A stretch of DNA of 64,000 bases from Azospirillum picis (GTDB lineage: Bacteria; Pseudomonadota; Alphaproteobacteria; Azospirillales; Azospirillaceae), in assembly GCF_017876115.1 (NCBI RefSeq), contig NZ_JAGINO010000011.1:124001-188000 (forward strand), given 5' to 3'. The notes beneath the pieces are model-generated. The model was not told the origin of the DNA. It worked only from the letters and a program-made list of their open reading frames with translations, and searched no databases. The translations under genes were made by a program, and so were the position numbers. This document shows positions 53,196 through 64,000 of this stretch, piece by piece (positions within the stretch are counted from its first letter, which is position 1; the number at the start of each line of letters is the position of its first letter).

Positions 53196-54827
53196 TCAGG
53201 CCAGCTTCAACTCCTTGAAGAAGTCGTTGCCCTTGTCGTCGACGATGATGAAGGCCGGGAAGTCCTCGACCTCGATGCGCCAGATGGCCTCCATGCCGAG
53301 TTCGGGATACTCGACCACCTCGACCTTCTTGATGCAGTCCTGCGCCAGCCGCGCCGCCGCGCCGCCGATCGAGCCGAGGTAGAAGCCGCCATGCTGCTTG
53401 CAGGCCGCCGTCACCTCCGGGCTGCGGTTGCCCTTGGCCAGCATGACCATCGAGCCGCCAGCCGCCTGGAACTGGTCGACGAAGCTGTCCATGCGGCCGG
53501 CCGTCGTCGGCCCGAAGGAGCCGGAGGCATAGCCCTCCGGCGTCTTGGCCGGGCCGGCATAGTAGATCGGGTGGTTCTTGAAATAGTCGGGCAGCGGCTC
53601 GCCGGCGTCCAGGCGGGCGCGCAGCTTGGCATGGGCCAGGTCGCGGGCGACGATCAGCGGGCCGGTCAGCGACAGGCGGGTGCGGATCGGGTACTGGGAC
53701 AGCGTGGCGCGGATCTGGTCCATCGGCTGGGTGAGGTCGATCCTTACGACCTCGTCCGACAGTTGCTCGCCGCCGATCTCCGGCAGGTACTGGGCCGGAT
53801 CGGTCTCCAACTGCTCCAGGAAGATGCCGTCCCTGGTGATCTTGCCCACCGCCTGGCGGTCGGCCGAGCAGGAGACGCCGATGCCGATCGGCATCGAGGC
53901 GCCGTGGCGCGGCAGGCGGATGACGCGGACGTCGTGGCAGAAATACTTGCCGCCGAACTGGGCGCCGATGCCCATGTTCTGCGTCAGCTTGTGGACCTCG
54001 GCCTCCATCGCCAGATCGCGGAAGGCGTGCGCGTCCTCGCCGCCCTCGGTCGGCAGGTCGTCGAGGTAGCGGGCCGACGCCAGCTTCACCGTCTTCAGGT
54101 TCTGCTCCGCCGACAGGCCGCCGATGACGATGGCGAGGTGGTAGGGCGGGCAGGCGGCGGTGCCGAGATAGCGGATCTTGTCTTCGAGGAACTTCAGCAG
54201 CCGGTCGGGCGCCAGCACCGACGGGGTGGCCTGGTGCAGGAAGGTCTTGTTGGCCGACCCGCCGCCCTTGGCCATGAACAGGAACTTGTAGTAGTCCTCG
54301 CCCTCGGCATAGATGTCGATCTGCGCCGGCAGGTTGTTGCGGGTGTTCTTCTCCTCATACATGGAGATCGGCGCCAGCTGGCTGTAGCGCAGGTTGCGCT
54401 TCAGGTAGGCGTCGCGCGCCCCCTCCGACAGGGCGGTCTCGTCGCCGCCCTTGGTCCAGACGCGACGGCCCTTCTTGCCCATGATGATGGCGGTGCCGGT
54501 GTCCTGGCACATCGGCAGGGTGCCGGCGGCGGCGATGTTGGCGTTCTTCAGCAGGTCGAGCGCCACGAAGCGGTCGTTGCCCGACGCCTCCGGATCATCG
54601 AGGATCTTGGCGAGCTGGGCGAGATGGCCCGGACGCAGCAGGTGGTTGATGTCGGAGAAGGCCGCCTCGGCCAGCAGACGCAGGCCTTCCGGCTCGACCT
54701 TCAGGATCTGCTCGCCGTCGAACTCGATGACGGAGACGTGATCCGAGGTCAGCTTCCGGTAGGTGGTGTCGTCCTTGGCGAGCGGAAACAGGCCGGCTCC
54801 GCGGGCTGAGGCGATGTCGTCGGGCAT
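53196..54827 (-). CDS. Fumarate hydratase, class I (iron-sulfur)
   Basis: A 543-residue FumA/FumB-type enzyme. The three 4Fe-4S cysteines are Cys107 in LPMCQDTGT, Cys226 in [11 protein letters not shown] and Cys320 in GVSCSADRQ. The C-terminal beta domain follows with [20 protein letters not shown] and [20 protein letters not shown]. It interconverts fumarate and malate in the TCA cycle and is oxygen-sensitive. The ATG at 54827 has AAGGAA upstream; an in-frame upstream start at 54878 is less likely. Confidence 0.96.
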   Translation of the reverse strand: MPDDIASARGAGLFPLAKDDTTYRKLTSDHVSVIEFDGEQILKVEPEGLRLLAEAAFSDINHLLRPGHLAQLAKILDDPEASGNDRFVALDLLKNANIAAAGTLPMCQDTGTAIIMGKKGRRVWTKGGDETALSEGARDAYLKRNLRYSQLAPISMYEEKNTRNNLPAQIDIYAEGEDYYKFLFMAKGGGSANKTFLHQATPSVLAPDRLLKFLEDKIRYLGTAACPPYHLAIVIGGLSAEQNLKTVKLASARYLDDLPTEGGEDAHAFRDLAMEAEVHKLTQNMGIGAQFGGKYFCHDVRVIRLPRHGASMPIGIGVSCSADRQAVGKITRDGIFLEQLETDPAQYLPEIGGEQLSDEVVRIDLTQPMDQIRATLSQYPIRTRLSLTGPLIVARDLAHAKLRARLDAGEPLPDYFKNHPIYYAGPAKTPEGYASGSFGPTTAGRMDSFVDQFQAAGGSMVMLAKGNRSPEVTAACKQHGGFYLGSIGGAAARLAQDCIKKVEVVEYPELGMEAIWRIEVEDFPAFIIVDDKGNDFFKELKLA

Positions 54828-55005
54828 TGGGGGCGTTCCTTCGTGACGATCCAACTGCGTCCGCCCGTCTTCGCGCAAGGGAAGGGGGGAAGCACTCGGC
54901 CCCCCTTATACACCGCGGCCGGGCGGAGACAAACGGTGGCGCGGCCGCGGCGCCATGGCCGTTCGTCGGGGGAGGGGACGGGACCCGGACCCGCCCCCCG
55001 TGCCG

Positions 55006-59112
<4,107 letters not shown>

Positions 59113-59667
59113 GCTCTATCAGCCTTCCAAAGGGAACTCAGCGCGGTGGCGCCAATCGGACCCGAACGTCACTCGGTCCCGGCGGTCGGCTGAAAGCGGC
59201 GGTGTGCCGCTCGCATGTTGTGGATGCTTATGGTTAACGAAAGATTGCTTCCGGCCCGCGCCAGCCGCGTACCAGTGGAGAATGACAAGTCTTGGCCCGT
59301 CCAAACGCTGCAAGAGCAAGATATGTACCGACCAAAAGAAAGGAGTAGACCTGCCGTCTCCGGTTACATGCGGATACATGAGGGAGCGGATGCCGCTTAC
59401 ATGAGCCGATCCCGACGGGCGGTCAAGAGGGGGCCGTCCCCACGCGGTCCGAACGGTTCGCGCATGTGTCGGCGTCAACACAAGCAAACGCGCCTTATCA
59501 TTCGTGGCCTGCATGGCTGACGCGCTCTCCAGCCCTCCTGGCCGAAGATATTCATGATGGACGTCATGTCTGAGCTTATTCATTATAGCCATAATTTAAA
59601 TGATGCGCGCCGATGGTTCTTCCCGCTGGTCCGCGGGACCGGCGCGGGATCCCACTGGAGAGGGGCC
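59113..59667. other. Long intergenic region between the NRPS and SDR genes
   Basis: These 555 bases lie between divergent genes and are visibly richer in A and T than the rest of the window, especially 59215-59360 and 59550-59610. I saw no convincing gene; the short frames here lack family similarity and good ribosome binding sites. The region must hold the promoters for the divergent NRPS and SDR-MFS genes. TACATG recurs at least three times near 59364-59402. No RNA structure was recognised. Confidence 0.5.
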
Positions 59668-60432
59668 ATGAGCATTTCCACGGACATGAGCGGGCGCGTG
59701 GCGCTGGTCACCGGCGGGACGTCGGGCATCGGGCGGGCCGCGGCGCTGGCCTTCGCCGGTGCCGGCGCGACGGTGATCGTCACCGGGCGGCGCGAGGCGG
59801 AAGGGCGGGAAACGGTCGAACTGGCCGAACGCGCCGGCGGGCGCGCCCGGTTCGTCGGCGCCGACGTCGCCGACGGCGCACAGGTGGCGGCGCTCTTCGA
59901 GCGGATCGAGCGGGAGCATGGGCGCCTCGACGCCGCCTTCAACAATGCCGGCGTCCATGCCATGGCGCCCATCGCAGAGATGGGCGAAGCCGATTTCGAC
60001 CGTATCCTTACGGTCAACGTGAAGGGCGTCTGGCACTGCCTGAGGTATGAACTGGCGATCATGCGGCGCCAGAATGGCGGCGCCATCGTCAACACCGGTT
60101 CGGTGCTGGGCCAGATCGGCATGGCCGGCAACGCGGCCTATTCCGCCAGCAAGGCGGCGGTCGAGGGGCTTACGCGCACCGCGGCGATCGAGGCGGCGAA
60201 GTCGGGCGTGCGGGTCAACGCGGTCTGTCCGGCGATCATCCAGACGCCGATGAGCCAGGGCTCGTTCGGCGGGGCCGACGGGGTCGAGGCGGCGTTGGGG
60301 CCGCTCCACCCCGTCGGCCGCGTCGGCCGTCCCGAGGAGGTCGCCGCCGCCGTGCTGTGGCTCTGCTCCGATGCCGCCGCCTTCGTCACCGGCCAGTCGA
60401 TCAACATCGACGGCGGCGTCACGGCGCAATGA
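59668..60432 (+). CDS. SDR family oxidoreductase
   Basis: A 254-residue classical short-chain dehydrogenase. The cofactor motif TGGTSGIGRA, the NNAG motif in DAAFNNAGVHAM, the catalytic Ser in NTGSVLG and Tyr-x3-Lys in YSASKAAVEGL are all present, and INIDGGVTAQ ends it. It would oxidise or reduce an alcohol/ketone with NAD(P). GGAGAGGGG precedes the ATG at 59668. The stop overlaps the start of the MFS gene, so the two probably act on the same compound. Confidence 0.93.
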   Translation: MSISTDMSGRVALVTGGTSGIGRAAALAFAGAGATVIVTGRREAEGRETVELAERAGGRARFVGADVADGAQVAALFERIEREHGRLDAAFNNAGVHAMAPIAEMGEADFDRILTVNVKGVWHCLRYELAIMRRQNGGAIVNTGSVLGQIGMAGNAAYSASKAAVEGLTRTAAIEAAKSGVRVNAVCPAIIQTPMSQGSFGGADGVEAALGPLHPVGRVGRPEEVAAAVLWLCSDAAAFVTGQSINIDGGVTAQ

Positions 60433-61742
60433 TCCGCCTTCCGACCGGAGCCCCGTTCATGCTGTCCACTCCTCTCGCCGCCGTCCTGGCGCGGCGGAAC
60501 ATCCATTACGGCTGGGCCGTCGTCGCCGTCACCTTCCTGTCGATGCTGGTTTCCGCCGGCGCCGTCGGGGCTCCGGGCGTCCTGCTGCTGCCCCTGCAGC
60601 GCGAGTTCGGCTGGGACACCGCCGACATCTCCGCCGCCATGGCGATCCGCCTGCTGCTGTTCGGCCTGATGGGCCCCTTCGCCGCGGCGATGATCAACCG
60701 GTTCGGCGTCCGCCGGATGGTGCTGTCCTCGCTGGTGCTGGTCGGTACGGGGCTTCTGTCCTCGCTGGCCATGTCCCAGGTCTGGCAGCTCATCCTGCTG
60801 TGGGGTTTCGTCGTCGGCTTCGGCACCGGCCTGACCGCCATGGTGCTGGGCGCCACCATCGCCACCCGCTGGTTCGCCGCCAGGCGCGGTCTGGTGATCG
60901 GGCTGCTGACCGCCAGTTCCGCCACCGGCCAGCTCGTCTTCATGCCGCTGCTGTCGGTGCTGACCGAGGCCTATGGCTGGCGGAGCGCCATCGCCCTGCT
61001 GTGCGCGATGATCGGGGTGGCGGCCGTGGCGATGCTGGCATTGATGCGCGACCATCCGGCCGAACTCGGCCTGACCGCCTTCGGCGAGGCGGAGGGTGCG
61101 GCGGCACCGAGGGCGGCCGGCGCCATCCTGCCGGCGGCCTTCGGTGCCTTGCGCGACGCGTCGGCGACGCGCAGCTTCTGGGTGCTGTTCGCCACCTTCT
61201 TCATCTGCGGGGCCAGCACCAACGGCCTGATCCAGACCCACCTGATCCCGCTCTGCGTCGACTTCGCGGTGCCGGAGGTCCAGGCCGCCGGGCTGCTGGC
61301 GCTGATGGGGATCTTCGACTTCATCGGCACCGTCGGATCGGGCTGGCTGTCGGACCGGTTCGACAATCGCTGGCTGCTGTTCTGGTATTACGGGCTGCGC
61401 GGGCTGTCGCTGATCTACCTGCCCTATTCGGACTTCACCCTCTACGGATTGTCGCTCTTCGCCGTCTTCTACGGGCTCGACTGGATCGCCACCGTCCCGC
61501 CGACGGTGCGGCTGATCGCCGACCGCTTCGGGCGCGAGCGCGCCAACCTCGTCTTCGGTTGGGTCTTCGCCGGTCACCAGATCGGCGCCGCCACCGCGGC
61601 CTTCGGCGCGGGGCTGTCGCGGACGGTCCTGCAGAGCTACCTGCCGGCCTTCTTTACGGCCGGCATCCTGTGCCTGATCGCGGCGCTCCTGGTGCCGACG
61701 CTCGGGCGGTGGAGGGCAGGGGAGGCGGTTGCGCGGGGATGA
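60429..61742 (+). CDS. MFS transporter
   Basis: A 437-residue major facilitator protein with twelve predicted helices. HYGWAVVAVTFLSMLVSAGA is the first helix of the oxalate/formate- and monocarboxylate-like branch, and the loop RFGVRRMVLSS is the MFS signature between helices 2 and 3. The WYYGLRGLSLIYLPYSDFTL segment is typical of this branch. It probably carries a small organic acid. The ATG overlaps the SDR stop; an internal ATG at 60459 is also possible. Confidence 0.9.
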   Translation: MIRLPTGAPFMLSTPLAAVLARRNIHYGWAVVAVTFLSMLVSAGAVGAPGVLLLPLQREFGWDTADISAAMAIRLLLFGLMGPFAAAMINRFGVRRMVLSSLVLVGTGLLSSLAMSQVWQLILLWGFVVGFGTGLTAMVLGATIATRWFAARRGLVIGLLTASSATGQLVFMPLLSVLTEAYGWRSAIALLCAMIGVAAVAMLALMRDHPAELGLTAFGEAEGAAAPRAAGAILPAAFGALRDASATRSFWVLFATFFICGASTNGLIQTHLIPLCVDFAVPEVQAAGLLALMGIFDFIGTVGSGWLSDRFDNRWLLFWYYGLRGLSLIYLPYSDFTLYGLSLFAVFYGLDWIATVPPTVRLIADRFGRERANLVFGWVFAGHQIGAATAAFGAGLSRTVLQSYLPAFFTAGILCLIAALLVPTLGRWRAGEAVARG

Positions 61743-61819
61743 CCCGCCGAACCGCCGCTCGCACCGAAAGCCGGACCTCGAAAACCGGCCCCTGGAAGCC
61801 GGACCCTTAAACCCGCCTG

Positions 61820-62302
61820 CTAGTCGGCCAGATGCTCCAGCGGCAGGGACGTGCGGTAGCGCACCTGCTTCAACGCGAAGCTCGACCGGATGTTGGCGAC
61901 GCCGGGAATGCGGGTCAGGTGGTCCTTCAGGAAGCGTTCATAGCTGGCGAGGTCCGGCACCATCACCCGCAGAAGGTAATCGGCGTCGCCTGTCATCAGG
62001 TAGCATTCCAGCACCTCGGGCCGCGTCATCACCGCGCTTTCGAAGGCGTCGATCCGCTCCTCGATCTGCCGTTCCAGGCTGACGCTGACGAAGATGTTGA
62101 GCTGCAGATCGACCGAAGCCGGATCGACGAGCGCCACATAGCGGCTGATGACGCCGGCCTCCTCCAGCGCCTTCACCCGCCGCAGACAGGGGGAGGGCGA
62201 CAGCCCGACCCGCTCGGCAAGCTCGTTGTTGTGCAGGCGCCCATCCTCCTGCAGGGCGGACAGGATCTTGCGGTCGATACGATCGAGATTGAATCTTGGC
62301 AT
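61820..62302 (-). CDS. Lrp/AsnC family transcriptional regulator
   Basis: A 160-residue regulator. The winged helix reads [20 protein letters not shown] and [20 protein letters not shown]; the RAM ligand domain holds [20 protein letters not shown]. It is divergent from the E1-type dehydrogenase gene with a 130-base shared promoter region. In Pseudomonas putida a similar pair, MdeR (Lrp type) and MdeB (E1 type), belongs to methionine catabolism; that parallel is the basis for suggesting local control. Confidence 0.93.
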   Translation of the reverse strand: MPRFNLDRIDRKILSALQEDGRLHNNELAERVGLSPSPCLRRVKALEEAGVISRYVALVDPASVDLQLNIFVSVSLERQIEERIDAFESAVMTRPEVLECYLMTGDADYLLRVMVPDLASYERFLKDHLTRIPGVANIRSSFALKQVRYRTSLPLEHLAD

Positions 62303-62432
62303 TCGATGCCGCCTGCTCTCCGGAATTGGAATTTCATGCTAAATCGCCGGGGCAGCGCGCGCCACTTCGCAAGCACCTGCCCGGTCGCAAATGATAGGCT
62401 CATTCAACCATAGTCGATCCGGGAGCCCTGAC

Positions 62433-64000
62433 ATGACCGAGACCTTGCCGTCCTCCGCCGATCTCGCCTGCCTTGGGGAACTGGAGCGCAAGGTACTCTG
62501 GCTCGCCTCCTGGACCATCCACAACGCCAACCATGTCCGCCCCAATCATGACGGGCTGAAGATCGGCGGGCACCAGGCCTCCAGCGCCTCGCTGGCGACG
62601 ATCATGACCGCGCTGTACTTCCAGGCGCTGCGCCCGGAGGACCGGGTGGCGGTGAAACCCCACGCCAGCCCGGTCTTCCATGCCATCCAGTATCTGCTGG
62701 GCAACCAGACGCGGGAGAAGCTGGAGAATTTCCGCGGCTACAAAGGCGCCCAGTCCTATCCTTCCCGCACCAAGGATGTCGACGACGTCGATTTCTCCAC
62801 CGGCTCGGTCGGGCTCGGGGTGGCGCAGACGCTGTTCGCTTCCCTGGTGCAGGATTACCTGAAGGCCAAGGGCTGGGCGCCCGGCCTGCCGGAAGGGCGC
62901 ATGGTTTCGCTGGTCGGCGATGCCGAGATGGACGAGGGCAACATCTTCGAAGCCCTCCAGGAGGGCTGGAAGCACGGCCTTCGCAACACCTGGTGGATCG
63001 TCGACTACAACCGCCAGAGCCTGGACGCGGTCATCCGCGAAGGCCTGTGGGAGCGGCTGGAGAACATCTTCCGCGCCTTCGGCTGGGACGTTGTGATCCT
63101 GAAATACGGCACCCTGATGCAGGAAGCCTTCCGCGAGCCGGGCGGCGAGCGCCTCCGCCACTGGATCGACCATTGCCCCAACCAGCTCTATTCGGCCCTG
63201 ACCTACCAGGGCGGGGCGGCATGGCGCCGGCGGCTGATGGACGACCTCGGCGATCAGGGCGACGTCACCCGCCTGATCGAACGGCGCAACGACGAGGAGC
63301 TTGCCCGCCTGATGGGCAACCTCGGCGGCCACGACCTGCCATCACTGCTCCAGGCCTTCGCCGAGGCGCGGACGCATGACCGGCCGGTCTGCTTCATCGC
63401 CTACACGGTCAAGGGCTTCGGGCTGCCGCTGGCCGGCCACAAGGACAACCATTCCGGCCTTCTGACGGCCCAGCAGATGGAGGGCTTCCGGACCGCCAAC
63501 AACGTGCGCCCCGGCCATGAATGGGATCGCTTCGAGGGGCTCGGCCTGCCGCAGGAGGCGCTGGAGGCGTTCCTGTCGCGCGTGCCCTTCGCGCAGAAGG
63601 GCCGCCGCCGTCACGGGGCGCCGGCGGTGACGGTGCCGGCGGCGCTGGTGGTGCCGTCGCAGAAGGCCCTTTCCACCCAGACGGCCTTCGGCCTGATCCT
63701 CAACGAGGTCGGACGCGAACGCTCGCCGTTGGCCGAGCGCATCGTCACCACGGCGCCCGACGTCACCGTCTCGACCAATCTCGGCGCATGGGTGAACCGG
63801 CGCGGGCTGTTCGCCAAGAGCGAACTGGCCGACCTGTTCAAGAAGGAGCGCATCCCCTCGACCTACAGTTGGGACTTCTCGCCCAAGGGCCAGCACCTGG
63901 AACTGGGCATCGCCGAGTCCAACCTCTTCATCCTGTTGTCGGCGCTCGGTCTGTCGCACAGCCTGTTCGGGGAGCGGCTGCTGCCGATCGGCACCGTCTA
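62433..64000 (+). CDS. Homodimeric E1-type 2-oxoacid dehydrogenase (AceE/MdeB-like), cut by window edge
   Basis: 522 N-terminal residues are present and the frame is open to the right edge. It matches the thiamine diphosphate domain of AceE-type pyruvate dehydrogenase. RPNHDGLKIGGHQASSASL and HASPVFHAIQYLLG are substrate/cofactor motifs, FSTGSVGLGVAQTLFASLVQ follows, and the diphosphate-binding segment is VGDAEMDEGNIFEALQEGWK with WWIVDYNRQSLD. It would decarboxylate pyruvate or 2-oxobutyrate and pass the acyl group to a lipoyl E2. The divergent Lrp gene suggests the MdeB subgroup. The ATG at 62433 has GGGAG upstream. Lipoyl and E2 genes are not in view. Confidence 0.9.
   Translation, partial: MTETLPSSADLACLGELERKVLWLASWTIHNANHVRPNHDGLKIGGHQASSASLATIMTALYFQALRPEDRVAVKPHASPVFHAIQYLLGNQTREKLENFRGYKGAQSYPSRTKDVDDVDFSTGSVGLGVAQTLFASLVQDYLKAKGWAPGLPEGRMVSLVGDAEMDEGNIFEALQEGWKHGLRNTWWIVDYNRQSLDAVIREGLWERLENIFRAFGWDVVILKYGTLMQEAFREPGGERLRHWIDHCPNQLYSALTYQGGAAWRRRLMDDLGDQGDVTRLIERRNDEELARLMGNLGGHDLPSLLQAFAEARTHDRPVCFIAYTVKGFGLPLAGHKDNHSGLLTAQQMEGFRTANNVRPGHEWDRFEGLGLPQEALEAFLSRVPFAQKGRRRHGAPAVTVPAALVVPSQKALSTQTAFGLILNEVGRERSPLAERIVTTAPDVTVSTNLGAWVNRRGLFAKSELADLFKKERIPSTYSWDFSPKGQHLELGIAESNLFILLSALGLSHSLFGERLLPIGTV

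Noticed and set aside
59281..59330. Sigma-54 promoter (TGGCCC...TGCAAG)
   Set aside because: The spacing between the GG and GC elements is several bases too long for a -24/-12 promoter.
59113..59667. Small protein genes in the AT-richer intergenic region
   Set aside because: Several short frames exist on both strands but none has a convincing ribosome binding site, family similarity or codon bias.

Overview
The window is GC-rich and densely coded, with little intergenic DNA. It looks like the chromosome or a chromid of an alphaproteobacterium of the Azospirillum/Rhodospirillales type. That placement is an inference from base composition, gene content and protein style; there is no rRNA or tRNA here to confirm it. 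I saw no CRISPR array, insertion sequence, prophage or tRNA gene.

Layout, left to right. (1) 1-3066, minus strand: branched-chain acyl-CoA catabolism (isovaleryl-CoA dehydrogenase, thiolase, an acyl-CoA dehydrogenase cut by the left edge) behind a perfect palindrome. (2) 3310-5640: a BASS-family transporter, an Lrp/AsnC regulator and a TetR regulator. (3) 5724-16426: a branched-chain-amino-acid-type ABC transporter operon that carries two acyl-CoA-synthetase-like genes. It diverges from a strange regulator: an IclR-type DNA-binding domain fused to a degenerate acyl-CoA synthetase domain that lacks its C-terminal lid. Two related palindromes lie between them. I rate this the most novel item. 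(4) 16468-17777: a glutathione transferase and a single-domain response regulator. (5) 17901-33576: a Pel exopolysaccharide cluster. A PelX-like epimerase is followed by pelA split into a Tat-exported hydrolase gene and a deacetylase gene, pelB split into an inner-membrane TPR gene and an outer-membrane barrel gene, then pelC, D, E, F, G and a small secreted protein of unknown function. A long hairpin closes the cluster. (6) 33690-40538, minus strand: an amino-acid catabolic operon (DSD1-like PLP lyase, polar amino-acid ABC transporter, RidA, M14-type deacylase, LacI regulator) headed by a perfect 40-bp palindrome with a LacI-type core.

(7) 40844-44645: ycjX-ycjF, an ArsC-type phosphatase/reductase, pirin. 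(8) 44766-50140, minus strand: a CUT1 sugar ABC transporter whose upstream LacI regulator and metallo-beta-lactamase-fold gene are collapsed into a chimeric remnant. (9) 50239-54827, minus strand: a PilJ-domain histidine kinase, an RluA-type pseudouridine synthase, a ccdAB toxin-antitoxin pair and class I fumarase. (10) 55006-59112: a 1,368-residue single-module NRPS of the Pls (epsilon-poly-amino-acid synthetase) type. (11) 59668-64000: an SDR plus MFS pair, an Lrp regulator, and a divergent E1-type 2-oxoacid dehydrogenase cut by the right edge.

GC-rich palindromic REP-like repeats occur in at least four intergenic gaps, and two of them share a 16-base core. Very long open frames opposite the real genes are a by-product of the base composition and are not annotated.
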